A DNA stretch of 64,000 bases from Novosphingobium sp. KCTC 2891 (GTDB lineage: Bacteria; Pseudomonadota; Alphaproteobacteria; Sphingomonadales; Sphingomonadaceae): NCBI RefSeq assembly GCF_025938155.1, contig NZ_JAPCZG010000003.1, positions 248,001 through 312,000 on the forward strand, written 5' to 3'. Made by a program: the position numbers and the translations under genes. Position 1 is the stretch's first letter; each line of letters starts with the position of its first letter. The notes below the pieces were generated by a model. The model ran no database searches and had not been told where the DNA came from. It worked only from the letters and a program-made list of their open reading frames with translations. Of this stretch, positions 50,430 to 59,009 are shown piece by piece.

Positions 50430-51595
50430 CCTTCGCCGCGGCGCCGGTGCGCGGTGCCCCGCGCGTGGCGATCATCCATTACTGGCTGGTGGGAATGCGC
50501 GGCGGCGAGCGGGTGCTGGAGCGTTTCCTGCGCCTTTATCCGGGTGCGGACATCTTTACCCATGTCGTCCGGCCGGAGCGCCTGTCGGATGCGATCCGTG
50601 CGCATACGATCCGCACCACGTTCATCCAGAAGTTGCCCGGTGCGGTGAAGCACTACCAGAAATACCTGCCGCTGATGCCTTACGCGCTCGAGGAACTGGA
50701 CCTGCGGGGCTACGATCTGGTCATCAGCAGCGAATCCGGCCCGGCCAAGGGCGTGATCGCGGCGCCGGATGCCTTCCACTTGTGCTACTGCCATTCGCCG
50801 ATGCGCTACCTGTGGGATCACTATCACCCCTACAAGGCGAAGGCTGGTCGGCTGACGCGGCCGTTGATGCCGCTACTGTTCCATGGCCTGCGCCAATGGG
50901 ACACCACGTCTGCCCAGCGCCCGGACAAGATCGTGGCCAACAGCGCGTTCATCGCGCGGCGTGTGCGCAAGGCGTGGGGCCGGGAGGCCGACGTGGTGCA
51001 TCCGCCGGTGGATGTCACGTTGTTCGGCCCGACGGGCACGATCCGTGATCAGTATCTGTGGGTGGGCCAGATGACTCCCTACAAGCGTGCCGATCTGGTG
51101 GTCGAGGCGTTCAATCGGCTGGGCCTCCCGCTGCTGATGGTGGGAGACGGCGAACTTTCCCGCGAAATCGCTGCGCGCGCGGGCGACAATATCACGATCG
51201 TCGACCGGCTCGATTTTGCCGGGCTGCGCCGTGCCTATGCCGAATGCAAGGCGCTGCTGTTCCCGGCCGAGGAGGACTTCGGGCTGGTTCCGGTCGAGGC
51301 CAATGCTTCGGGACGGCCGGTCGTCGCCTATGGTCGTGGCGGCGCGCGCGAAACGGTGGTCGATGGCGAGACGGGGCTGTTCTTCGAGGAACAGTCGGTC
51401 GAGGCGCTGGTCGATGCGGTCGAGCGGCTGGAGCGGTGGCTGCCCCATTTCGATCCGGCAGCCGCGATGGCGAATGCACGTCGCTTTGCCCCCGAAGTGT
51501 TCGATGCGCGGATCGGCGGCATCGTCGAGCAAGGACTGGCCGGCGGGTTCGGCCGGTCGCAGCAGCCGGCGCCGCCCCGTCTGACCGAGGCCTGA
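50426..51595 (+). CDS. Family 4 glycosyltransferase (WbaZ-like)
   Basis: This 389-residue GT-B enzyme opens RVAIIHYWLVGMRGGERVLE and contains HSPMRYLWDHYHPYK. The C-terminal domain carries YLWVGQMTPYKRADL and the donor-binding EEDFGLVPVEANASGRPVVA with the catalytic E(x7)E. Similar enzymes are mannosyltransferases, but the sugar here is not established. It overlaps the kinase stop by 4 bases and lies 12 bases before the polymerase. Confidence 0.9.
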   Translation: MTFAAAPVRGAPRVAIIHYWLVGMRGGERVLERFLRLYPGADIFTHVVRPERLSDAIRAHTIRTTFIQKLPGAVKHYQKYLPLMPYALEELDLRGYDLVISSESGPAKGVIAAPDAFHLCYCHSPMRYLWDHYHPYKAKAGRLTRPLMPLLFHGLRQWDTTSAQRPDKIVANSAFIARRVRKAWGREADVVHPPVDVTLFGPTGTIRDQYLWVGQMTPYKRADLVVEAFNRLGLPLLMVGDGELSREIAARAGDNITIVDRLDFAGLRRAYAECKALLFPAEEDFGLVPVEANASGRPVVAYGRGGARETVVDGETGLFFEEQSVEALVDAVERLERWLPHFDPAAAMANARRFAPEVFDARIGGIVEQGLAGGFGRSQQPAPPRLTEA

Positions 51596-51607
51596 GGGAA
51601 GCGACCC

Positions 51608-53110
51608 GTGCTGCCGACCATCCATGGCCTGATTGCCGTCCTGATCGGCGCGTGGCTGCTGAGCCGGGGCGGTGTGCTGCCCGTGCTGCTCGGCACGCTG
51701 GCGGCTGGTGTGTTCGATGCTTCGGCGGCGGTGTTCCTGCCTGCGCTGGGCGGTTCATCGGTGCCGCCCTCGCGGATCATGCTGCTGTTCCTGCTGATCG
51801 CCGCCGTACGGGCCAGCGCCCGCCAGACGGGCCTGCTGGCTGACGCGATCCGCAACAACACGTTGATGCTCCTGTTTGCGCTGTGGGCGCTGATCGGCGC
51901 GTTCACGCTGCCTTACATCTTTGCCGGGCAAGTCATGGTCGTGCCGATGTCCGCACAGGACATCCGCAGCATGTTCGACGTCTTTCCCCTGCAGTTCTCG
52001 CCGCAGAACGTCACGACCTCGGTCTATATCGCGGGAACGGCGCTGACCGGGGTTGGGGCCTATGTCGCAGGCCGCACGGATGGTGATGCGCGGGCGCTAG
52101 TGCGGATTGCGGCCTGGATCGTCTGGGTGCAGGTGGCGACGGGCCTTGCCAGTGTCGCCCTGCAAGGCACCGCGTGGGACGCGGTCGCCGATTTCGTGCG
52201 CAATGGCAACTATGCCCAGCTGGACCAGTACACCGGGACATTCCGGCGCATGACGGGCATTACGCCGGAGCCCTCGGTGTTTGCGTCGTTCACGTTCGTC
52301 TGGTTCGTCGTCTGTTTCGAGGCCTGGTTGCGCGATGTGGAAAGCCGGATGGCCGGACCTGCGGCACTGGCCGCCTTCGTCGTCCTGCTGATGTCCACTT
52401 CGACCACCGCATATGGCGCGCTCGCGATCTACGCCGTCTTGATGGCAGTGCGCCTCGTCCCCACGATGCGCACACTGCGGTTCTCGAAGCTGGTGACGCT
52501 GGGAGTTGTCGCTGCGATCTTCATCGCCGCTCTTATCGCGCTGGTCATCACCGATCCCCAGCTTGCCGCCAATCTTGGCGAGGTGCTGGACCGCAACACG
52601 ATCCGGAAAGCAACGTCGGATTCGGGAGCGCAACGCTCGTTCTGGGCGCGGCAGGGCATGGACCTGTTCATTTTCAGTCGCGGCCTTGGCGTGGGCGTGG
52701 GATCGTTCCGCTCGTCGGGGATGGCACAGGCGTTGCTGGGGTCCACCGGTATCGTGGGATGCCTGCTGACGGCCGGCTACGCCATCCAGCTCTATGTTAC
52801 AAAGCCGGCCAAGGCCATCGCCGGCCTTCCGGCGCGCATGGCGCTTGCCCAGATCATGGTGTGGGCGGCGTTTGCTTCCCTCATCCCGCTGCTGCTCTCG
52901 TCGGCGTCGCCTGATCCGGGCGGGCTTTTTGCGGCGCTCGCGGGGTATTCGCTCGGCCTGCGCCGTCCGCCCAAGGTGCGACCGCTGCGAGTGCGCGGGC
53001 CGCGGCGCGAATGGGGCGGTGCGGCAGGCGTGGCGCCGATGGCGGCTCCGGCGGCACCGGAAAGCCCGGCAACTATGCCAGAGCCAAAAGTTCGTCCACC
53101 AGCCTGGTAG
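51608..53110 (+). CDS. Wzy-like O-antigen/exopolysaccharide polymerase
   Basis: This integral membrane protein of 500 residues begins at GTG 51608. About ten to twelve hydrophobic segments occupy residues 5-440, with a large periplasmic-type loop in the middle (FRRMTGITPEPSVFASFTF) resembling the O-antigen ligase/polymerase family. The last 60 residues are polar and Pro/Arg-rich. It would link repeat units in the periplasm, working with the flippase and Wzc-like protein. Its 3' end overlaps the convergent glycosyltransferase by 38 bases. Confidence 0.82.
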   Translation: MLPTIHGLIAVLIGAWLLSRGGVLPVLLGTLAAGVFDASAAVFLPALGGSSVPPSRIMLLFLLIAAVRASARQTGLLADAIRNNTLMLLFALWALIGAFTLPYIFAGQVMVVPMSAQDIRSMFDVFPLQFSPQNVTTSVYIAGTALTGVGAYVAGRTDGDARALVRIAAWIVWVQVATGLASVALQGTAWDAVADFVRNGNYAQLDQYTGTFRRMTGITPEPSVFASFTFVWFVVCFEAWLRDVESRMAGPAALAAFVVLLMSTSTTAYGALAIYAVLMAVRLVPTMRTLRFSKLVTLGVVAAIFIAALIALVITDPQLAANLGEVLDRNTIRKATSDSGAQRSFWARQGMDLFIFSRGLGVGVGSFRSSGMAQALLGSTGIVGCLLTAGYAIQLYVTKPAKAIAGLPARMALAQIMVWAAFASLIPLLLSSASPDPGGLFAALAGYSLGLRRPPKVRPLRVRGPRREWGGAAGVAPMAAPAAPESPATMPEPKVRPPAW

Positions 53111-54284
53111 CGGCGCTGCGCCACGTGAACTTCGCGGCCTGGTCCCGGCCTTTGGCGATAAGTTCGGCACGCAAGTCTGCATCCCCGGCCAGGCGCACGA
53201 TCGCGTCCGTCCATGCCGCGGGATCGGTGTGGTGGGCATAGAGCGCGGCATCCCCGCACACTTCGGGCAGGGCGCCAGCCGGTGCGACCACGGCGGGACA
53301 GCCCGCGAGCATCGCTTCCAGCGGCGGCAGACCGAAGCCTTCGGTGCTGGAAGGAAACGCAATGCACAGTGCCGCCTCGTAAAGCGCGCGCAGTTCCGCA
53401 TCGGACACGCGCCCTGCGAAGATCGCGTTGGGCGGAACGGCAACGCCGGCCGCGCGGAAGCTGTCGGCGCTGGCCGAACCGAACAGCACCAGCGGGATAT
53501 CCGCCAGTTCCGGTGCAGCGAAGGCGCGCAGCAACATCGCGATGTTCTTGTGGGCCTGGGTGTTCGCCAGCGACACCGCGAAGCGACCGCGCCTCAGGCC
53601 GAGCCGTGCCACGATCGCGCTGTCGGCCGTTGCTGCGCCAAGGTGGTCGATGCCGTTGAGGATGACCCCGGTCTTGTCCGCGCGCGCGATGCCGTATTGG
53701 TCGAGTTGTCCGCGTGAAAACTCAGACACCGTCAGGATGCGTTCGTGCCGGCGGCCGGCAATGGCGTGCTGGAAGCGATACCACAGGCGGAAGGGCAGGC
53801 TGTAGCTTTGCGGCGTGCTGCGGACCTGTGCGTCGTGGATCATCGTCACCGACCGGTGAGCGGCAACAACGCCGACGTTGCACAAGCTGAGAATGATCCG
53901 GTTTCCAGCCTTGATCGGCAGCGTGATCTGTTCCCACGCCCGCCCGCCAAGCGGGCCGACGATGCGAAACGGCACGCCGAGACTGCGCGCGCGTTCGGCC
54001 CCTTCGGCCGGAACCCACAGTTCCAGCGCAAGTTGCCGGGCGAGATCGCCGCGCTCGTCGATCAGGCGGTGCGCGTGCGTGATCAATTCACCGGCAACGC
54101 GATGCACCCCGGTCGCTTCAGCGATCAGGAACTTGCCGTTGATGATGATCTTCCGCGGCAAGCTCAAGTGTAGTCGCTCCGAAGCGGACCGAAACCCCAA
54201 GAACCGGCCCGGAACCTCATTGCCGCAAGTGCGAATAAGTGCAAGGGTCTCGTTCGCGGCGGGTCCGAAATTGGGCTTCTGCAC
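53073..54284 (-). CDS. Family 4 glycosyltransferase
   Basis: This GT-B enzyme of 403 residues has ILTVSEFSRGQLDQYG, VSLANTQAHKNIAMLLRAF, and the donor-site FPSSTEGFGLPPLEAMLAGC with the E(x7)E acid pair. The start is uncertain: GTG 54284 gives the full frame, while family similarity begins near IIINGKFL and a TTG at 54167 has GGAG upstream. It is the only minus-strand gene between the polymerase and the acyltransferase. It belongs to the glycan assembly set. Confidence 0.88.
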   Translation of the reverse strand: MQKPNFGPAANETLALIRTCGNEVPGRFLGFRSASERLHLSLPRKIIINGKFLIAEATGVHRVAGELITHAHRLIDERGDLARQLALELWVPAEGAERARSLGVPFRIVGPLGGRAWEQITLPIKAGNRIILSLCNVGVVAAHRSVTMIHDAQVRSTPQSYSLPFRLWYRFQHAIAGRRHERILTVSEFSRGQLDQYGIARADKTGVILNGIDHLGAATADSAIVARLGLRRGRFAVSLANTQAHKNIAMLLRAFAAPELADIPLVLFGSASADSFRAAGVAVPPNAIFAGRVSDAELRALYEAALCIAFPSSTEGFGLPPLEAMLAGCPAVVAPAGALPEVCGDAALYAHHTDPAAWTDAIVRLAGDADLRAELIAKGRDQAAKFTWRSAATRLVDELLALA

Positions 54285-54302
54285 TGGCGAATTTCATAAC
54301 GG

Positions 54303-55424
54303 ATGGTGGGCAACGTGAATGGGGCCGGGGTAGCGGCGACGACCGAATTGGCGGGTCGTGCTGCGGTGCAGCAAGCCCATTCTGCCGACCGACCGGCGTC
54401 GGGGCGCAAGCTCTACAATGTGCAGGCATTGCGTGCACTCGCAGCATGGGCCGTGGTCGGCCACCATCTCGTCGATGCCCTCCACAACTATATCGCCAAG
54501 GACAGGGGTCTGCCCAATCCGTCGATCGGCAGCTTCGGGGTCGAGATTTTCTTCGTCATCAGCGGTTACGTGATGATGCTGACGGCGTCGCGGCGCCGGC
54601 TGGCGCCGGGCAAGTTCTTTGTCGAGCGACTTGTCCGGATCAGCCCGCCCTACTGGCTCCTGACCATTGCCGCGTTTGGTGCGATCTATTCGGGCCTGAA
54701 CATGTTCGGCCACAAGCAGGCCACGTTCGACCGGTTGTTCGCGTCGCTGCTCTACATGCCCTATTTCAATGGCGCCCAACTGGAAAGGCCGGTCGTCTTT
54801 CCGGGGTGGACGCTCAACTACGAGATGATGTTCTACGCGCTGTTCGCGCTTTGCCTGTTCATCCGGAGCGAGCGTTGGCGGATGGCGGCGATGATCGGGG
54901 CGATCACGCTGGCGGTGCTGGCACAGTTTTTCAGCACGTCGCCACTGGCCGACTATCTCGGTCGCGACATCATTGTCGGGTTCGCCTTCGGCATCCTGCT
55001 GTGGCCTTTGTCGAACAGGCTGGTCATCTCGCGGGCGGTTGCGGCCATTGCCATGTCGGCCGGATTCGCCCTGCTGATCGTGTGTGACGCGACCTGGCTG
55101 CGCGATGCCACCCATGCCGAACTGGTGGTGTCTTTTGGCGCCCTCCTGATCGTGGCCGGTGCGCTGTTTCTCGAAAAGAGCGGCCATGCGCTCCGGTCCG
55201 GCTGGGTCATCTTTCAGGGCGATGCCAGCTACGCGCTCTATCTCATTCATCCCTTTGCGCTTCAGGCGGTAGGAAAGGCATCGCTTCTGGCCGGAATCAA
55301 CCAGAGCGTACCCGGCCTGATCCTTACGCTTGTGATGATGGTCGTGGCAGCGGCGCTCGCAGCGGCGGCGATGCATATCCTGTTCGAGCGGCCGGTGCAT
55401 CGCATGGCGCGGAAGTTGCTCTGA
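54303..55424 (+). CDS. Membrane acyltransferase 3 family (OafA-like)
   Basis: This 373-residue protein has about ten membrane segments. After a 36-residue polar leader come LYNVQALRALAAWAVVGHH (catalytic His region), GVEIFFVISGYVMM, and VERLVRISPPYWLL, all acyltransferase 3 motifs. It would O-acetylate or otherwise acylate the exopolysaccharide. It is a second such enzyme besides the one at 20533. A near-gap of 18 bases separates it from the divergent glycosyltransferase. Confidence 0.88.
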   Translation: MVGNVNGAGVAATTELAGRAAVQQAHSADRPASGRKLYNVQALRALAAWAVVGHHLVDALHNYIAKDRGLPNPSIGSFGVEIFFVISGYVMMLTASRRRLAPGKFFVERLVRISPPYWLLTIAAFGAIYSGLNMFGHKQATFDRLFASLLYMPYFNGAQLERPVVFPGWTLNYEMMFYALFALCLFIRSERWRMAAMIGAITLAVLAQFFSTSPLADYLGRDIIVGFAFGILLWPLSNRLVISRAVAAIAMSAGFALLIVCDATWLRDATHAELVVSFGALLIVAGALFLEKSGHALRSGWVIFQGDASYALYLIHPFALQAVGKASLLAGINQSVPGLILTLVMMVVAAALAAAAMHILFERPVHRMARKLL

Positions 55425-55569
55425 GCACCCAGCTATCTTTGGTATCAAAATTTGGTTTCTTTACGTAAGTATAACTACGCATGGTCGCGGCTTTGTCGCT
55501 TGCTTACCGGAGACAAGGTGCCGCGCAGGGGAAGTCATGTGGATGACGGTTTTTTAGATTGCCTTGCCT

Positions 55570-58098
55570 ATGCGATCCGGCATAGCGGCAGGGCGTGACG
55601 ATCAACGGGATCTTGACTTGAAATTTCTTGATCCTTCCGTTGTGAGCCGGTTCGCAGGTGCGACCGGGCTGGCCGTGGCGCGGGTCACCTCCCAGGGTCT
55701 CCAATTCCTGCTGTTCCTGATGGCCGCGCGCGTGCTTTCGACCGCGGATTTCGGCCTGTTCAGCATGGCTTACGCCGTCATCCTGGGATTGACCGTGCTG
55801 GCCGAGGCCGGGTGGCGTGAATACGTGATCTGCTGCGATGATCCCGATCAGGTGCGCAATGCCAACACCGTGGCGCTGGCCAGCGGCGCGGCGATGGTCG
55901 TGGCCGGAGCGTTGGCGCTGGCGGTGGTGGAGATGACGTCCGCCGTGGGGCGCTTCGGGGCGGTGGGGCTGATGTTGTTGGCTTGGGTGTTGCTGCGCCC
56001 GCTGACCGTGGTGCAGGTGGGGGTGCTCACCCGCGCAGGCAGGCTGGGCTCGGTCGCGGCGGTGCAATGGTCCGCGGAAGTCGCCAGTTTTGCCGGTGGC
56101 GCGGCAGCGCTATACCTCGGGCAGGGCGTGCTGGCCCTCGCCTGGGGCAAGCTCGCGTTGCTCGCGGTTGAACTGACCGGATATGTCGTGTGCAATCGCG
56201 GCCTGTCGTTCCGTGTGCCGGGGCGCCGCGCGATCCGTGAAATGGTCGTGTTTTCGCGCGAGATTCTCTCCGCGCGGCTTCTGGGGTATCTTCAGGGCAA
56301 CTTCACCACGCTCGCCATCGGCATCTTTGTCAACGCCAGCACCGTGGGGGTCTATCGCGCCGCAACGCGCCTGAGCGGTACCGCGCAGGAAGTCATCCGC
56401 GAGCCGGCGCGTTTCGTCGGCTGGTCGTGGTTGCGCCGGGCCAAGGATCGCGATGATGCAGGCACGGGTGATGGCACTGCGTTCCGGACAGCGTCGCTTC
56501 AGTTCCTCGAGATCGTGATCATGGTGGGCTGTGCGTTGCTCGTGCCCATGGCCTTGCTCGCCGAGCCGGTGATCCATGTCCTGCTTGGCGCCAAGTGGAA
56601 CGATGCCGCAGTGCTCCTGGCCTTGCTCAGCGCCGGGGGTGTCACGCGGCTCGTATCCACGCTTTCCGATCCGGTGTTCCCTTTGCTGGGGAAGCCGCAG
56701 ATCACGCGCTCTCTGGCGGTCGTAACCACGATCAGCGGGGTGGGCTGCTTCGCTCTGGCGCTGCCGTTCGGCATCGTTGCGGTGGCCATGTCGGACATCG
56801 TTGCCGGTTTGCTGGCCTGCGCGATCGTGGTCGTGTTCCTGGTGCGCGATGGCGGCTTGTCACTATCGCAGATGGCGCTTGCCGCCTGTCCGGCCCTGGC
56901 CGCGTCTTGCGGTGCCGTCGGCGCCTTTGCTGGCCTCGGGGCGCTGGGGCTGACGGCGGGCGCGCCGGGGCTTGTTTCGCTCGTCCTGCAGGCGCTGTTC
57001 GTGCTGGCCGTCTATGGCGCCTGTTTCCTGGCGGTCCGCCGGGTGGCTGTCCACCGGCATTCCGCGCCCGCGCTGAACCATGTCTGGGACGAACCTGTCC
57101 TGTCCCGGCCCCTGCATGAGGAAGCCCTGACCGTGTCCACCGCTCCCTTGCGTGTCGCTGTCGTGATCGCCAGCATCGGTCGGCCCACCGACCTTGGTCA
57201 TGCGGTGCGCCGTCTGCTCGACCAGACCCTGCCGCCGTCGCGGATCATCCTGTCGGTCGTGGCGGACACGGACGTGCCCCCGGGCCTGCCACCCGTGATC
57301 GAGGTGGTTCGCGGGCCCAGGGGACTGCCTGCCCAGCGCAACACCAGCTTGCGAGCGCTTGCTGGCGAGCCCGCGATCGTGGAAGTCATCAGTGGACCCA
57401 AGGGCTCTGCCGTCCAGCGCAACACCGGACTGCTTCATCTTGCGGGGAATAGCGATGTCGTCGTCTTCGTCGATGACGATTATCTGCCCTCGCGCTTTTG
57501 CGTGGAGCGGATCGCGGCGTTCTTTGCGGCCCATCCCGATGTCGCCGGCGCCAATGGCTTCCTCATCGCCGATGGCATCAACACGCCCGGCATCGGGGTA
57601 GAGGAGGCCGAGGCCATGCTCGATGCCTACGACCGCCAACCGCGGCCCGATCCCGCGCCGCTCCGCGATCTGGAGGGGCTTTACGGCTGCAACATGGCCT
57701 ATCGCACTGCGGCCACCGAAGGTGTGTGGTTCGACGAGCGCCTGCGCCTGTATGGCTGGCAGGAGGACATCGACTTTGCCGTGCAGGTCAGCCGCCGGGG
57801 ACGCACGGTCATCACCAATGCCTTTGCCGGGCTGCACCGGGGCGTGAAGGGCGCGCGCACGTCAGGTGTGCGGCTTGGCTTCGCGCAGGTTGTCAACCCG
57901 ATCTACCTCAACCGCAAGGGCACGATGAGCGCGGGCTTTGCCTACAAGCTCATGCTGCGCAACGTGATCGCCAACCACATCCGCACCTTGCGGCCCGAAC
58001 CTTGGGTCGATCGCTGGGGGCGTGTGAAGGGCAACTGGATCGGCTTTGCCGACGCCTTGCGCGGACGCCTTGTTCCCGAGCGGATCGAGGACCTCTAG
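55570..58098 (+). CDS. Fusion of a Wzx-type flippase with a family 2 glycosyltransferase
   Basis: In this 842-residue protein, residues about 20-500 form a polysaccharide biosynthesis/MATE-like membrane domain of some 12-14 helices (MAARVLSTADFGLFSMAYAV, LSDPVFPLLGKPQITRS). After a linker, residues about 525-842 form a GT2 domain with RVAVVIASIGRPTDLGHAVR, VVVFVDDDYLPSRF (635-637 acidic) and LYGWQEDIDFAVQ. Residues 578-599 and 605-626 are a duplication with an exact 27-residue period (GPRGLPAQRNTSL vs GPKGSAVQRNTGL). The frame is continuous. ATG 55570 was chosen; a TTG two codons earlier is possible. The flippase would move lipid-linked units while the cytoplasmic transferase acts on them. 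Confidence 0.87.
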   Translation: MRSGIAAGRDDQRDLDLKFLDPSVVSRFAGATGLAVARVTSQGLQFLLFLMAARVLSTADFGLFSMAYAVILGLTVLAEAGWREYVICCDDPDQVRNANTVALASGAAMVVAGALALAVVEMTSAVGRFGAVGLMLLAWVLLRPLTVVQVGVLTRAGRLGSVAAVQWSAEVASFAGGAAALYLGQGVLALAWGKLALLAVELTGYVVCNRGLSFRVPGRRAIREMVVFSREILSARLLGYLQGNFTTLAIGIFVNASTVGVYRAATRLSGTAQEVIREPARFVGWSWLRRAKDRDDAGTGDGTAFRTASLQFLEIVIMVGCALLVPMALLAEPVIHVLLGAKWNDAAVLLALLSAGGVTRLVSTLSDPVFPLLGKPQITRSLAVVTTISGVGCFALALPFGIVAVAMSDIVAGLLACAIVVVFLVRDGGLSLSQMALAACPALAASCGAVGAFAGLGALGLTAGAPGLVSLVLQALFVLAVYGACFLAVRRVAVHRHSAPALNHVWDEPVLSRPLHEEALTVSTAPLRVAVVIASIGRPTDLGHAVRRLLDQTLPPSRIILSVVADTDVPPGLPPVIEVVRGPRGLPAQRNTSLRALAGEPAIVEVISGPKGSAVQRNTGLLHLAGNSDVVVFVDDDYLPSRFCVERIAAFFAAHPDVAGANGFLIADGINTPGIGVEEAEAMLDAYDRQPRPDPAPLRDLEGLYGCNMAYRTAATEGVWFDERLRLYGWQEDIDFAVQVSRRGRTVITNAFAGLHRGVKGARTSGVRLGFAQVVNPIYLNRKGTMSAGFAYKLMLRNVIANHIRTLRPEPWVDRWGRVKGNWIGFADALRGRLVPERIEDL

Positions 58099-58940
58099 CC
58101 CGCCTCCGCTTCCACCGCAGTCACGCGCTGGGGCAGCGATTTGGAAAGGTGCCCCGGCGCCACGAAGATCGTCTGGAAGCCGCGCGCAAAGACGCCCAGT
58201 TCGTCCGCCAGGATGTTGCGCGCGGTGCCGTGGCCATTGCCGGCCATGTGGGTTTCGGCATCAAGCAGGAACCAGTCGCCCACTGGCATCCGCAGGAACT
58301 GCACCGTGATGTCGAGGTTGGCGAAACTCCATTCGCGTGCGTCGGTCGCCGCGCCATAGCCATTGCCGAAATCGGCGAAGATCGCGGCCTTGGTGAAGTT
58401 CGACGGCGCGCGGCCCGCCACGATCTCTCCGTCCATGCGCAGCCAGCACACGCCGCGCCCGACCCGGCCCGGTCCGCCCAGCACCCGCCGGGTGCGGATC
58501 GCGCCCGCCATAGCCGCGCTGGGCGGCGTGTCGTCGTTCTCGACGATGGTATCGGGCATCGGGTAGTCGTGCGGTACGGGGATCACCGGCGTTTCGGTGC
58601 GCCGCACGCGCAGCACATGGGCCTGCGCAGCGGGCCGGTCGCCGGCCAGCATGGTTATCCGGTGCAGCTTGGTCTGCCGCCCGTCGCGCAGGCAGTCGCT
58701 GCGCAAGGTCAGCGGGGCGTGCGGTACTTTGCCGAAGATATCGACCGAGAAGCGCGCGATCTCGAAATCAGCATCTAGCGCGGGATCTTCCGCACCGGTC
58801 GCCAGCAGGGCACTGACCGGTCCCCCCGCGATGGCTGCCCTGTCCCAGGGGCTGCGCGCCAGTCCTGTGGGCAGATAGACCCCGTTGTCCTCGATATAGT
58901 AGCACGGCGGAAAGCGGTGCCCGTCCTGTCCTGCGCCCAT
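58095..58940 (-). CDS. Acyl-CoA thioesterase-like protein (hotdog fold)
   Basis: This 281-residue protein resembles the TesB/thioesterase-like superfamily double hotdog: RFSVDIFGKVPHAPLTLRSD (about 88-107) in the first half and FANLDITVQFLRMPVGDWFL in the second. GGGAGG precedes ATG 58940 at good spacing. It probably releases CoA from acyl intermediates. Its TAG shares CTAG with the convergent fusion gene stop. It is divergent from the nitronate monooxygenase gene over an operator-like site. Confidence 0.83.
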   Translation of the reverse strand: MGAGQDGHRFPPCYYIEDNGVYLPTGLARSPWDRAAIAGGPVSALLATGAEDPALDADFEIARFSVDIFGKVPHAPLTLRSDCLRDGRQTKLHRITMLAGDRPAAQAHVLRVRRTETPVIPVPHDYPMPDTIVENDDTPPSAAMAGAIRTRRVLGGPGRVGRGVCWLRMDGEIVAGRAPSNFTKAAIFADFGNGYGAATDAREWSFANLDITVQFLRMPVGDWFLLDAETHMAGNGHGTARNILADELGVFARGFQTIFVAPGHLSKSLPQRVTAVEAEAG

Positions 58941-58974
58941 CGTGCATTCCTCCCAGCGACGTGTTGCGAGGGAA

Positions 58975-58990
58975 TTGATTAGTCGATTGA
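58975..58990. promoter_or_regulatory. Degenerate copy of the TTRAT-N6-ATTRA operator
   Basis: TTGAT-TAGTCG-ATTGA lies between the divergent thioesterase and nitronate monooxygenase genes. Half-site form and spacer length match the sites at 18429-18446, 63777-63794 and 63868-63885 with A to G changes at the same place in each half. Confidence 0.4.
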
Positions 58991-59009
58991 TTAAGTCCAT
59001 CAAGTCCTC

